DNA of 64,000 bases from positions 186,001 to 250,000 of the forward strand of contig CAJZBQ010000034.1 of the NCBI GenBank assembly GCA_914767885.1, written 5' to 3'. The notes below the pieces were generated by a model. That model was not told the DNA's origin and ran no database searches. It was given only the letters and a program-made list of their open reading frames with translations. Of the stretch, positions 32,382 through 43,688 are shown one piece after another. Source of the DNA: Blepharisma stoltei. Lineage: Eukaryota; Ciliophora; Heterotrichea; Heterotrichida; Blepharismidae. The translations under genes were made by a program, and so were the position numbers. How positions within the stretch are numbered: position 1 is the stretch's first letter; every line of letters begins with the position of its first letter.

Positions 32382-34818
32382 ATGTCTGAAGTTCCTAATC
32401 TCAGTAAATTAGCTGATGGGATTCCTTTAGACTCTTTATCTCAGTCTTTCATTCTAGACACCTCGGTCCCCCACGCTCCAAATCGCAGGCCAAATCTGAC
32501 TCCTTCCGAGTTCAAGCAAGCTATTAAAAACGCTTTACGTTATTTTCCAAAATCTCTCCATCAACAACTCGCACAAGAATTTGCAGAAGAGCTTCGAATC
32601 CGTGGGCATATCTGGATGCCAAAACTTCGTCCTCTTGACTACCCAATGCAAGCCTATCCTATTCACTATTACCCAGCCAAAATCCCACAAGCTCGTGCAA
32701 TCCAAATGATGATTATGAATAACCTTGACCCCAAAGTCGCCCAGTTCCCTCATGAGCTTATCACATATGGTGGAAATGGTTCAGTCTTTTCCAACTGGGC
32801 TCAATTCCATTTAGTCATGAAATATCTCTCCGAAATGGAAGAAGACCAAACCCTAGTCATGTATAGTGGCCATCCTATGGGCTTATTCCCCAGTCATAAG
32901 GATGCCCCACGTGTCGTGATCACAAATGGCCAAGTTGTGTTTAATTATTCCTCAAAAGAGCTATATGAAAAATTTTACGCAATGGGATTTACTATGTATG
33001 GACAAATGACAGCTGGAAGCTACTGCTATATCGGCCCACAAGGAATCGTCCATGGCACAGCTTTGACTGTATTAAATGCTTCAAGACTTTATTTACAAAG
33101 CAACGATTTGACTGGAAAAGTTTTTGTCACTTCTGGATTAGGAGGAATGAGTGGCGCTCAGCCTAAAGCTGGGACGATTTGTGGGTGTATTACAGTTGTA
33201 GCAGAAGTTGATGAAACTGCTTTACTTAAAAGATTAAACCAAGGCTGGATTAAAGAAATGACAAGAACAGTTCCTGAGACTATTGCTAGAATCAAGGCTG
33301 CAAAAGCTAATAGAGAAGTCACAAGCATTGCATTTTTAGGAAATGTTGTTGACCTATGGGAAGGCTTAGCAAATGAAGAAGAAATGCTTGTGGAGCTTGG
33401 CTCTGACCAAACTAGTTTACATAATCCTTATTGTGGAGGATACTACCCTGCACAAGTTTCTTATAGCGAAGCCAAAGAAATGATCGCTAATGACCCAGAA
33501 AGGTTCAAAGAACTAGTTCAAGAAAGTTTGAGAAGACAAGTGGTTGCGATCAATAAGTTAACTGAAAGAGGAATGAAATTCTGGGATTATGGGAATTCGT
33601 TTTTGTTAGAGGCCAGTAGGGCACAAGCTGATGTTTGGAATCCAGCTGATAATACAAAATTTAAATATCCATCATATGTTGAAGATATCATGGGGAATAT
33701 TTTTTCTTTAGGATTTGGCCCGTTTAGATGGATCTGTAGCAGCTGTGACCCAAATGACCTTAGAACTACTGATACCATTATATACATATAAATGGCGCTT
33801 ACAGACCATCCGTCTCTCTGACCCTATTTCTTCATCACAGCAGGCAACGGCCCAGTGTGAAGAAAAAAGGGCAGAAAGAGATCAGTATGTTGTATCTCCG
33901 GAACAGCCATTGGAAACCGAAAGATCAGCAGCGGCCCCAAGTGTATGATATAATGCCCTCGAACAGTACTCAAGAGGTGACATTTGTCTAACGAGAGACT
34001 GGGAGTTTCGGCCCAGATGATTGACCCAATAGGCTCCAAGAGTCATGGAAGCCAAGATCAGTAGTGCGAATCTCATGCCTGCAGCCGCTGGAAAAGCTGT
34101 CTGCCGGGGTTCATCGGGGACGATGAGTATTTAGGGATGAAAATCCCCGATCCTGTGAGGACCAAGAGCTTAATTAGCATTAACTGATACCATTGCAGCT
34201 GAAGTTATTACAACTTTAATGAATTTGCCTGATTGCCCAGAAGAATCTAAGCAGCAATATGAAGACAACTTAAAATGGATTCAGAGAGCTGAAGAAAATA
34301 AGTTAGTAGTAGGCTCACAAGCCAGAATTTTATATTCAGATGCTTTGGGAAGAGTTGAAATTGCACTAAAATTCAATCAAGCTATTAGAGAAGGGAGAAT
34401 TTCAGGCCCTGTAGTATTGTCAAGAGATCATCATGATGTATCAGGTGCAGATTCCCCTTATAGAGAAACCTCAAATATAACTGATGGGTCGAAGTTTACC
34501 GCCGATATGGCCGTGCAGACTGTTATTGGAAATTCTTTTAGAGGAGCAACTTGGGTTGCTTTACATAATGGAGGAGGTGTCGGATGGGGTGAAGTCATGA
34601 ACTGTGGATTTGGAATGGTGCTTGATGGAAGTGAAGATGCTGACACAAGAGCTAAATTGATGCTCAATTGGGATGTAGCAAATGGATTGGCAAGAAGATG
34701 CTGGAGTGGGCATCCATATGCAAGAATGACTATACAAAGACTTATGGCTGAAGACACAAAACTCAAAGTAACACTTCCCAACAATGTTGATGAAAATTTA
34801 GATATTCCTTCTTCTTAA
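32382..34818 (+). CDS. UROC1: Urocanate hydratase (urocanase)
   Basis: Removing 33780-34194 leaves 673 residues, equal to the eukaryotic enzyme. It hydrates urocanate to imidazolonepropionate in histidine breakdown and uses tightly bound NAD. Seen: VTSGLGGMSGAQPKAG (NAD-binding loop), HNPYCGGYYPAQ, FGPFRWICSSCDPNDL with the conserved active-site cysteine region, SRDHHDVSGADSPYRET and WVALHNGGGVGWG. The insertion falls between DLRTTDTI and AAEVITT and is repaired by collapsing a 12-bp direct repeat. No intron. With HGD it makes two amino-acid-catabolism genes in this region, but they are not adjacent and nothing suggests co-regulation. Confidence 0.97.
33780..34194 (-). mobile_element. SINE-like insertion (415 bp) in urocanase with 12-bp direct repeats
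   Basis: ACTGATACCATT flanks it at 33768-33779 and 34183-34194. The insert is much GC-richer than nearby IESs. Read on the minus strand it starts near TAATGCTAATTAAGCTCTTG and ends GCGCCATTTATATGTATAT, sharing the CCATTTTA-type end with other elements of this class. No long coding frame or recognised RNA gene. Confidence 0.85.
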
Positions 34819-34864
34819 TTAATCTATCAGCCTTTTGCTAATAAATAAGATACAATTTTGCTTA

Positions 34865-34953
34865 CTCCTTGCAAAGTGGATTTATTTAAATTTTTTAAAA
34901 AATGACCCCGATTTAAATTGGAGCATAATTTTGGCTCCAATTTAAAAGGAAAG
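34865..34953. mobile_element. MITE-B relic
   Basis: Starts at TTACTCCTT and ends near GGCTCCAATTTAAAAGGAAAG, with an internal GATTTAAATTGGAGC. About 90 bp, clearly shortened. Borders uncertain. Confidence 0.5.
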
Positions 34954-35006
34954 TCAGCTTGCAAATAATAGAATTTTTGAGTTTACTTAATTTTATTATT
35001 AAAACT

Positions 35007-35596
35007 ATGGTAAAACAAGTGGAGGAATACCAAGAAGAAGATCAAAGTGAAAAGACAGAAGAAGACCAAAACGAGCTTCTAGAAGAAGATCAAAATGAGC
35101 AGCCAGAAGAAAACAAAGAGCCTGCTTCATTTTTCCACAGTTTTTCAAAGATCTTAAATGCAAAAATTCCAGAAAACCAGCCAGCAATTCTCTATAAATA
35201 CAAAACTCCTGAAAATAAAATTGCTGAGCAAAACCGTGAATACAAACAAAAACAGGCACAGAAAGCTGAAAAGGAAAAAGAAGAAAAACTTAACTATAAT
35301 AAAATCACAGATGTTGTAAAAGAAAAACAATTAAAGCAAGTTGCACTTGCTGGAGGTAAAAAATAATTTAGTCGTCAAGCTATTCAATCAAATCACTTCT
35401 AGAAAAATCGGCCATGCTGTGAAGAAAGAAAAAGAGAATTCGAGAAAGCAATGTAATGGGCTATTTAGCTGAGAGATTTAAAAGAAGAATTAAAGGCTTG
35501 TCTGAAAATGAGCATACAAGGAAGATTATTAAATACGCAGTTGAGCCACCAAAATGGAATGTCTTGAAAGATGATTTCATGAACGAAACTAAATAA
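35007..35596 (+). CDS. RRP15: Ribosomal RNA processing protein 15
   Basis: 185 residues after removal of two 16-nt introns. After an acidic N-terminus the conserved block FFHSFSKILNAKIPENQPAI is followed by a basic coiled region. Then comes GVVKLFNQI, created by splicing intron 1, and PPKWNVLKDDFMNET at the C-terminus, matching the Rrp15 GW-LRDDFM signature. Rrp15 is a nucleolar factor needed for 27S pre-rRNA processing and 60S subunit assembly. Without the introns the frame would end at 35366. The start ATG was chosen at MVKQVEEYQEED because upstream codons lie in AT-rich spacer. Confidence 0.85.
35356..35371 (+). other. 16-nt intron 1 of RRP15
   Basis: GTAAAAAATAATTTAG. It contains the in-frame TAA; splicing gives ALAGVVKLFNQI. 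Confidence 0.88.
35453..35468 (+). other. 16-nt intron 2 of RRP15
   Basis: GTAATGGGCTATTTAG. Splicing gives SRKQSERFKRRIKGLS and reaches the conserved C-terminus. Confidence 0.88.
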
Positions 35597-35923
35597 ACAC
35601 AAAAGCCATCTAGTCTTTTAAAATAACATAACAGACTTCTTAATGTTTTTTATTTATGGTTTTATCCTTAAGATTAGATTTTTGGAATCAAATCCATAAT
35701 ATTTATTATATTTAGACAAAAATTGATTTATTTATAATTTTAATTATGCATGGGTACCAAATTAAGCCAAATTTAGAAATCATTAATCAATTTTAGCAAT
35801 TGACAAACTATTTTCATGATTCCTAATTTTTTCTAAAATAGTCACAATTTCATTTCTTAATTTATTCTCTATCACATTTTATCGTCTATATAATAAAGAT
35901 TCTTAAGACCTGATTGTTTATAA
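35597..35923. other. Intergenic spacer
   Basis: 327 bp, AT-rich, nothing recognised. Confidence 0.55.
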
Positions 35924-37219
35924 ATGCTATTATATATCATCATAGCATTTCTTTTCGTAGTCTATTTTGCAATAGGAGTAATGCTGTATAAACGAAGGAC
36001 CGAAAGAAATATAAAATCAAGATCTCCAGTACTCATATACATTACACACTGGTCAAACCTAATAGAAACATTACTTGCAATTCCTATCCTAACCCCAAAA
36101 GACTTTAATTTATACGATCTTGACTATTACGAAAATCGTCTCTATCAAGATTCAGCCCTTATTTCTCATTATCTTGTATTTTTTCCTTATATCTTGAGAT
36201 GCTACAGATTATATTTTGTATTCCACTTAGATAAAGATTGAGAAATCCAAAACAACATGTTTAAAGAGAATATTCATAGGACTCGACAAAGATGACTTGT
36301 CAAAATGCTCTGTTTTTGCATGATTCCTATAATACTTATATCTGTTGTATTTTTATTTTGGCCAAATGCAAGTGAAATTTTCCCGTTAAATCTAAGTAGG
36401 CCTTCTAATAATGGTATAGATATTCCAGACTGCGTTTATATCATGGCATGCTTCACCGAGCAGCTGGTTTTGATAATTGGGATTTATCTAATAAAAGACG
36501 TAAGCGATGACTTTAACATGAGTAATGAGCTTATATATGTTGGTTTCATATGATTTTTGACACCAGCATTTTCTATCTATATTAGATCTTATCAAATAGT
36601 TTGGGGAATTCCTTATATTTTAAGAAATATTTTACTTATGCTAAGATCATCTTTAGTACCAATTATTTGTTCATATTTCAATAAGCCTTTATTTGAGCCT
36701 CTTACTATAGAAATGTTAAATTCATTAGAGCTAACTTTACAAAATGCAGCGACTTTGGAAGCTTTTGAAGAGTTTCTCAAGCTTGAAGAACTCACCACAA
36801 CCAAAAGCTTCGGGTCAATAAATACAGGATCAGGGTTAAGCTTGCTTGAGTTTTATTTAAAGTGTAGGCTATTTGCAAATAATGGAAGCTCACAGCTAGC
36901 TGAGAACATATTTTCTGAGTATTTGGAAAATAAAGTGGTTCATATCCCTGCTGAGATTTACCTTGAAATAGAAGATGGTGATTTTACTGATGCTAATTTA
37001 TTTAATAAGGCTGAAAGTGTTGTGATTGAGAAATTAAAGTCATATTTTTATCCAAAATTTATGGCTAGCGATCAGTACCTCTTCCTGAAAAGGTTAATAC
37101 ATAGACAAGAAATTTATCAATTTAGGTTGATGCAGACTTCTCTTCATGAGTTTCAAATTAATGAGCATAAAAAAATGGTCGTTGAATGCGATGATTGGCC
37201 TGTACCTACCCTTGATTAG
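35924..37219 (+). CDS. Multi-pass membrane protein with C-terminal RGS domain
   Basis: 431 residues, with two TGA Trp codons in the membrane half (near 36239 and 36551). Residues 1-235 contain about seven hydrophobic segments (MLLYIIIAFLFVVYFAIGV, PIILISVVFLFW, LVLIIGIYLI, LIYVGFIWFLTPAFSIYI and others). Residues about 260-410 fit an RGS domain: LLEFYLKCRLF, AENIFSEYLENKVVHIP, LFNKAESVVIEKLKSYFYPK and SDQYLFLKRLI. This architecture resembles plant and protist 7TM-RGS proteins, which accelerate GTP hydrolysis by G-alpha at the membrane. Ligand and G-protein partners are unknown. No insertions. Confidence 0.8.
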
Positions 37220-37304
37220 AATGATAAATTAATTTTATGTTTTATCCAGATTAGAAATAAAATATTAAAAAGTCCAAGAATTTTAATAAATAATTCAAAA
37301 TTTA

Positions 37305-38984
37305 TTATGCGAAATTAGAAGGACGTCTTCTTTCAGACGTGTCTTTATGCTTTATTTTATTTTGAAATCTGGCATACTCTTCGGGGAATATTTGAATAGA
37401 TCTTCTTTGCAATCGGTTAATGTTTTTCGGAGAAGGGCAATCGTCTTGAATTTTGTTTATGGCATAGAAATGAATAACTTGCACGACACGCTTTTTTAAC
37501 AAATTTTCATTCGAGTATAAAATAAAAGTCGGAACTTGAGGGTAGACTCATTCAGTTGGCTCCTCAATAATATTTTCTGAGAGTAAGGCATCAAATTCAA
37601 TTTCTTTCAATTCTCTTTCTTTATACTCATCAATTTCTCGGCATTTAGCTTTATATTTATTAAATTTTTCAATATATAATTTTGCTTGGTTTCGATAGTA
37701 TTTTTGAAGATTTTCTTCAATCACTTTTTGCGGCATTAATTTTTCGGGCCTATCGACTTTTATTTTTCCGTTTTTTCGGTATTTTTTTATTAGATTTGAT
37801 TGAATTTTTACTCATAATAGCATCAAGGCATGAAATCTTGCTTTCTTAATATCAATAATACTGTTCAGGCCTACTTGCAATGCTTTTTTATATTTTCAAT
37901 ATTGAGTCATAAGCGTGAGAAAGGTATTTTGGTTCTTTTTCCTCTTAAAGATTTCATTATTCAAAATTTTCAAGTGTAAAGACCTTCTGTTGTTTACCCA
38001 TTTTTTTATTCTCATAACATTTTTGCTTAATTTTCACATAAGATTAAGTCTTCTATTCTTCAATAAACATAGCTTTAGTTTTCCTAAAATTCTTGATATT
38101 AAATAAAGAAATGAAATTTGTTTTTTTACTCTAGCTCGTCTTCTCTAAATATTGGTTACCTTCTTTCCTTCTGTTTTATAGTATATAATAGTATGCAGCC
38201 CAATAATTGATGATAGAATAATCCATGATGTATAAATCTGTTTAAATTCTGCCCTTTTTTCATTGAACATGAATCTTTGCATTTTATACTTCAATCTGTT
38301 TTCTTTTGTTTCTCTATTTATCTTGTCTATCCTCTTCTTTGCTTCTTTTACAGTTTCAAGTGTAATATTGTGCTTATTTGCCTTTTCGCAATGTATTTTT
38401 GACTTTTTCTCAGGTAAATATTGAGTCATGTCTTGGTTTCTTTCGCTTATTTTATTTGAAAAGCTTAAATTCCTCCTCCTTCTCTTACTTAAAAACCATT
38501 CAACTTTGCCTTCAAAAGATTCTTCAAATCTAGACTCAATAGGGAAATATCCTCCTGAAATTGTTTGCTTTTGACTTGGTGAATAATCTCCAGGTCCCAA
38601 GTTAATCCTAAAAGCAGGACCTCTAAATTTAGCTTTTTTATATGGTATTGGAAATACTTCCCTTTTTAATCTAAAACTTATTTCTTTATTTCCAGACCTA
38701 GGTGACGGTGTTCCTAAAAGATTTGTAATTTTTGTTTTTTCTTTAATTAAATCTTCTTTTTCAAACTTGAATTCAGGAACTTTTAGCATATCATATTGGG
38801 AAAACTTTAATTCAAGCTCTTCAAATTCCCCTAATAAAGAATTATTTCTTATACGCTTCGAATTTAAGTTAGAAGTCCCAGAATTCGATGAACGACAGCA
38901 AGATAAATAGGCTGATAAGTATTGATCCTTATCAGATTCTGTATACACATATAAATGCTCCAGGTCCAAGTGATTTTTGGACAT
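37305..38984 (-). CDS. Unknown protein with SHIPPO-like motif, insertion-free tandem paralogue A
   Basis: 554 residues after removing one 15-nt intron, with three or more TGA Trp codons. The N-terminal 140 residues include KFRGPAFRINLGPGDYSPSQ, similar to the Pro-Gly-Pro repeats of SHIPPO/ODF3 microtubule proteins. Residues about 245-275 have a hydrophobic stretch (SWIILSSIIGLHTIIYY). The rest is very basic and helical (ALQVGLNSIIDIKKARFHAL and QKVIEENLQKYYRNQAKLYI). Without the intron a TAG at 38145 would split the protein. It is a duplicate of 39468-42781, with the same coding length. A cytoskeletal role is only a guess. Confidence 0.78.
38145..38159 (-). other. 15-nt intron of paralogue A
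   Basis: On the minus strand GTAACCAATATTTAG. It ends with the in-frame TAG and is at the same place as the intron of paralogue B. Confidence 0.88.
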
Positions 38985-39467
38985 TTATAGAAGAAGTAAT
39001 GAAAAGATGTTGCCAAATTTCTAATAATCGGATGCGCTATCTCAACGTTATTAAAATGTAGAGTTTAATATAATCTATTAAAAAAGATTAATAATTACTT
39101 AATTCTTATGAAGAAATAGTCAACAATTTTTTTAAAACTGTTATTTGAAGAAATTTGAAAGAACTATTAATTTAATTCTTTAATTTATGCTTTTAAAAGC
39201 AAGGTAATTAACTAGATTTAATGAAGATACACTGGATTACAATTTTTTTTCGGGTTCAACATGTTGAAAAAATCTTTCTAATTGTGAAACAAAATTCCTA
39301 CGCCTGTAATCTCCATCCTTTAACGGTTCAACATGTTGAATTTGGTCATGGACAAAATTTGTGTATCAGATAATGCAAATTTGTTGAAATCCGATTCACA
39401 AAGCCTTCGAACATTGATGAATTAAGCTAAGCAAATAAAATAATTAAAAATTTAAATAATTCAAAAT
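38985..39467. other. Intergenic region between paralogues, with two identical palindromes
   Basis: 483 bp, AT-rich. The 14-bp perfect palindrome TTCAACATGTTGAA occurs at 39255-39268 and 39327-39340, each preceded by GG, 72 bp apart. It lies upstream of paralogue A and downstream of paralogue B. Confidence 0.6.
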
Positions 39468-42400
39468 TTATAATGCAAAATTAGAAGGTCGCCTTCTATC
39501 AGTTTCATCTTTATATCTTATTTTATTTTGGAATCTGGCATATTCTTCAGGATATATTTGAACTGATCTTCTTTGGAATCTATTTTTGCCTTTTGGAGAT
39601 GGGAAATCGTCTTGGATTTTACTTACTGCATAGAAATGGATAACTTGCATCACACGTTTTTTCAACAAATTTTCATTCGAGTACAAAACAAAAGTAGGCG
39701 CTTGAGGGCTTATACATTCGGTTATCTCATAAATAATATTCTCTGAAAGTAAAGCATCAAATTCGATTTCCTTTAATTCCCTTTCTTTATATTCGTCTGC
39801 TTCCCGGCACTCTGCTTTATATTTATTATATTTTTCTAAATATGATTTTGCTTGAGCTTGAAAGTATTTTTGAAGATTTTCTTCAATTACTTTTTGAGGT
39901 ATCAATTTTTCTGGCTTATCAACTTTTATTTTTCCAGATTTTCGGTATTTTTTTATTAGATTTGATTGAATTTTTACTCATAGCAAACCTAATGCATGAA
40001 ATCTTGCCCTTTTTATTTCAATTATCCTTTTTAAACCTATTTGCAATGTTCTTTTATATTTTCAATATTGAGCCATAAGTTGAAGAAGAGTATTTTGATT
40101 ATTCGATCTTTTAAAGATTTCAGTATCCAAAATTTTTAAGAGTAAAGACCTTCGGTTATTTACCCATTTTTTTATCCTCATAGCATTCTTGCTTAATTTT
40201 CAGATAAGATTTATTCTTCTATTCTTCACTAAATTCCCACCCTTGGTCGAAGAGCTCATGTTACTTGATCAAAGATAGGCTAAACTAATTTCTGAAAAGA
40301 AAATTATGATATTTTTTTTTACTCACATATGTGCTATTATAAAAATCCCATATAAAAATTTATAGGCTATCGATAAGAGATAGGTTATACAATATATTAG
40401 TAAATTTGCTAGAAATTCCTGGGAGTGATTGTACCTGTAATATCTTATATTAATTATTATCATAGATAATTTTTGCTAGGTATGTTATTCTATTCTATTA
40501 AATTTATACGTTTAACGCCCTTTACGGGGTTGCCCATCCCAGAACTTCCCGCTGCCTTCTTCCGCATAGAGTCCGCAAGCCTCTGGGTCGACTTGCCTTG
40601 ATCACACAATATGCTTCCGGGGCAGTGTTGCCAACTAAGGCGGCTCATGCCTGAGCTATTCTGCTTGAGGACGTGAGTTGTCTGCTGGAAAATCCAAAAA
40701 ATGGATTTTCTGGCCGACTCTCGGCAAAAAGGGAAATCACAGAGCCTGAGGCGTAACTCTCGGTTTCACGCTAGTGAAGTGCCCGATTGGTCCTGAGGAC
40801 ATTGCTGGGCCACCCTTTTCCAACTACTGTGTGTTCAAATCCATGCCTGAAATAGGACTAGGGACAGGCTCTGCACACTGCCAGAATTGCTTACCTGTCG
40901 TTGCTGTCCGTCTCTGGTATGGCAAAACCTTGCCGGATATAATTAAATAGGGCTCGAAACTGTCTGGCCGAGAGGCCAGACCCAAGTTGAGACGCCATAT
41001 TTAATTATGCTAGGTATGTATTCAAAGATGGGGTCAATTTTCCCAATTCTTAGGAAATTTTAAATGAAGTAATTCAATCAAGGATAAGGAGTAAGGATAA
41101 CTTTAGTTTTCCTAAAATTCTTGATATTAAACAAAAAAATGAAATTTGTTTTCTTACTTGACCTCGCCTTCTCTAAATATTGTTTACCTTTCTTCCTTCA
41201 GTTTTATAATAGAAAATAGTATGTAGACCAACAATAGATGCCAGAGCAATCCATGATATATATATCTGTTTAAATTCTGTCCTTTTTTCATTAAACATAA
41301 ATCTTTTCATTTTATATTTTAATTTGCCTTCTTTTGCTTCTCTATTCATCTTATCTATCCTCCTCTTTGCCTCTCGTACAGTTTCAAGTGTAATATTGTG
41401 CTTATGCACTTTTTCACAATGTATTTTTGATTTTTTTTCTGGCAAATACTGAGTCATATCTTGATTTCTTTCACTTATTTTATTCGCACAATATTTAAAA
41501 TGGCAGTTAAGGATGGGTCCCTAGTCCTGATCCACCAGGACTGACTCATAAACCGAGCTCAGTGAGAGAAGTTTAACTTCTTGAGAGCTTTGGCTTGAAG
41601 AGAAGTGGTCTGTGCTGAGATTGGCACAGACTAGAGAAGTCTGAAAGGGCTTGATAACTTTAACGGTTCGATGGTTAGGCCGGTTCATCTACCGTTTTTC
41701 AGAGCTGCTATCGTAGCTGATCCTCAAGAATGAAACTTATAAGGCATTCAATATGCATAAGAAATTCAATAAACTTAAACTTAAAAATTTTATTCGAAAA
41801 ACTTAAATTCTTTTTCCTTCTTTTACTTAAAAACCATTCAACTTTGTCTTCAATAGATTCATCAAACCTGGGCTGAAGAGGGAAATATCCTCCTGAAATT
41901 GTTTTCTTTTGATCTGGCGAATAATCGCCAGGCCCTAAGTTAATACAGTTAATGCTAAAAGTAGGGCTTCTGAATCTAGCTTTTATAAATGGTGTTGGAA
42001 GTATACATTTAGAAATAAATATATTCACTTCGTTAAAACTATATTTTATACTGTTTGATGGGATTATTTATTATAATTAATAATAAATCCCTTTTTATTC
42101 TAACTCAGTGAGAGGGCTGGAGGGCTTTTATTACCAATTAATTAAAATGGAATATAAAAATTAATTTGATTTGTTAAATTTATATTTTAAAAATTTCATT
42201 ATAGCCCGAGCCGCCTTTTGGCACGGACTATGCCGATTTCTTTTGATTTCAGAAGGGAAGTAATTTTTAAAACAAATATTGGTAAAACCAGCACCCCTGT
42301 GATTTTGAAAGATGTCAGCATTGCCCGAACCAAAGGAGGCTTGGATTATATAATAATTATCATTTATATATCAAGATATTTTTATAAAAAAAATATTTCA

Positions 42401-42781
42401 TTAACGGAGCTTTTTTCTCTAAAAAAAGAGATTTTCCATTGTTTTTTATTCACTCGCAGAGGGAAGAGCAAGACTAATATCTTTATTTCCAGATTCTGGA
42501 GAAGGTGTTGCCAAAAAATTAGTGATTTTTTTTATTTCTTTATTTAAATCTTCTTTTTCAATTCTAAATTCAGGAACTTTAATCATTTCATATTGGGAGA
42601 ACTTTATTTCAAGTTCTTCAAATTCTCCTAATAAAGAATTAGCTCTTATTCGTTTTGAATTTAAGCTAGAAATGCCAGAATTCGGTGAACGACTTCGAGA
42701 TGAATAGGGAGATAAGTATTGGTCTTTATTCGATTCTGCATACATATATGTATGTCCTAGCTCTAAGCGATTGTTAGACAT
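39468..42781 (-). CDS. Unknown protein, tandem paralogue B, interrupted by four insertions
   Basis: Removing 40232-41099, 41487-41796, 42004-42085, 42103-42476 and the 15-nt intron leaves 555 codons, the same number as paralogue A. Aligned blocks include MSNNRLELGHTYMYAESNKD, ARFRSPTFSI...GPGDYSPDQK, MTQYLPEKKSKIHCEK, RARFHALGLLWVKIQSNLIK and QKVIEENLQKYFQAQAKSYL. The start is placed by alignment with paralogue A. Between KKEI/KDI and the FP-x-P motif this copy is slightly diverged (RIKRDLLPTP). Function unknown; likely the same as paralogue A. Confidence 0.75.
40232..41099. mobile_element. Composite IES (868 bp) in paralogue B
   Basis: TA borders 40230-40231 and 41098-41099 join GKLKL to VKNRRINLIWK. 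It is an AT-rich host of about 334 bp interrupted by a GC-rich element (40486-41007). Confidence 0.8.
40486..41019 (+). mobile_element. GC-rich SINE-like element nested in an IES, 12-bp direct repeats
   Basis: TGCTAGGTATGT lies at 40474-40485 and 41008-41019. The unit of 522 bp is about half GC and ends GACGCCATATTTAATTA, sharing the CCAT(T)TTA terminus of this class. It has short stem-loops (CCAAAAAATGG; GTCTGGCCGAGAGGCCAGAC). No coding potential. Confidence 0.82.
41173..41187 (-). other. 15-nt intron of paralogue B
   Basis: On the minus strand GTAAACAATATTTAG, in the same position as in paralogue A. Confidence 0.88.
41487..41796 (-). mobile_element. SINE-like insertion (310 bp) in paralogue B, 10-bp direct repeats
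   Basis: ATTTTATTCG flanks it at 41477-41486 and 41787-41796. Collapse restores LSFSNKI + SERNQDMTQYLPEKK, as in paralogue A. GC-richer interior. The low end carries TTTAAAATGGCAG (CTGCCATTTTAAA on the minus strand). A GGTTCGATGG box at about 41662 vaguely resembles a pol III B box. Confidence 0.85.
42004..42085. mobile_element. Short IES (82 bp) in paralogue B
   Basis: TA borders 42002-42003 and 42084-42085 (42081-42082 also possible). It is needed, with 42103-42476, to join GNKDIRIKRD to LLPTPFIKARF. AT-rich, no repeats seen. Only 17 coding bases separate the two. Confidence 0.7.
42103..42476 (-). mobile_element. MITE-A (374 bp) with nested palindrome, in paralogue B
   Basis: TA borders 42101-42102 and 42475-42476. 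Low end AACTCAGTGAGAGGGCTGG is diverged; high end has TTATTCACTCGCAGAGGGAA; the core AATTTCATTATA and TAATTATCATTTATATATCA is standard but is split by 42203-42350. Confidence 0.8.
42203..42350. repeat. Nested imperfect palindrome of ~148 bp in a MITE-A core
   Basis: Arms TATAGCCCGAGCCGCCTTTT and, inverted, TATAATCCAAGCCTCCTTTG continue for about 45 bp with mismatches. It interrupts the MITE core at a TATA, so it is a later insertion. Confidence 0.7.
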
Positions 42782-43688
42782 ATTATAGGAAAAGTTATGA
42801 AAAGATGTCGTCAACTCAATAATTCTTTATTGAGATATCTGAACGTTAATAAAATGTTGAATCTAACTGCTCCTCTTTTTAATTCGAACAAAGAGGTTAG
42901 TTTTTTTAAAAAAAATATATTAAAAATTAAACAATTGCATATTTAGCACAATGTTTTTAAATTTAATTATTTTCTTTATAATTTATTCAAGAAATTAGCT
43001 GAAACAGTATTTAAAAAATGTTTATATAAACTTTTAGGTCAATTTCTAATTTTAAAATTAGTATATTTTATTTTCGCAAAGCGGGATACTTTTTAAATTC
43101 GGAAAAAAAAATCTTCCGCGGACGAGAAAAATTTTGTTTGTTGTTAGAGTTTAGAGTACGAATTTTAATATTTTCAGTTAATATATTTTAAATCGACATT
43201 AAAAAATTATATTAATAATAATTTATTTATCACCCCTTAAGGAGTCAATTTTTCTCTTATTTTTTCAGCTCTTTCCAAAAACTCTTGAATTTTTTGCTAT
43301 AAATAACGTACAATTTTTAATTTTTTTAGTACAATTTCTTCAAATTTTCAGCTAAAAGCACCGCTTCTGTCAAACTCAACCCAAAAATGAATTAAAAATT
43401 TTATCACGGCTAGGTTATGCTACTATATCATATTCATTCTCATATAGGATGGGGAGCAATAATTTATTAATTTTTCAAATAAAAACCGAATTTATGTGTT
43501 TAATAAGACACTATAATCATTACTTATAAAGAGATGAATGGAAAATGTCGACAATAGAGGAAAAAGTTTTTCAACATTTAAAAACCAATTTCTATCTAAT
43601 ATAAAATTTTTACGGAGAAAAGCAGGGTGCATAAATAAGTACTTTCTGTAATAAAACATATTCTAAATGATAATTTAGATAATTTAAA
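42782..43688. other. Intergenic region
   Basis: 907 bp, very AT-rich. No gene, MITE or clear repeat recognised. Confidence 0.55.

Noticed and set aside
42218-42547. 109-codon plus-strand frame with ISFDFRREV, resembling part of the minus-strand gene
   Set aside because: It lies in the nested palindrome and MITE; the resemblance to the host protein (ISFRLKREV) is short and probably chance.
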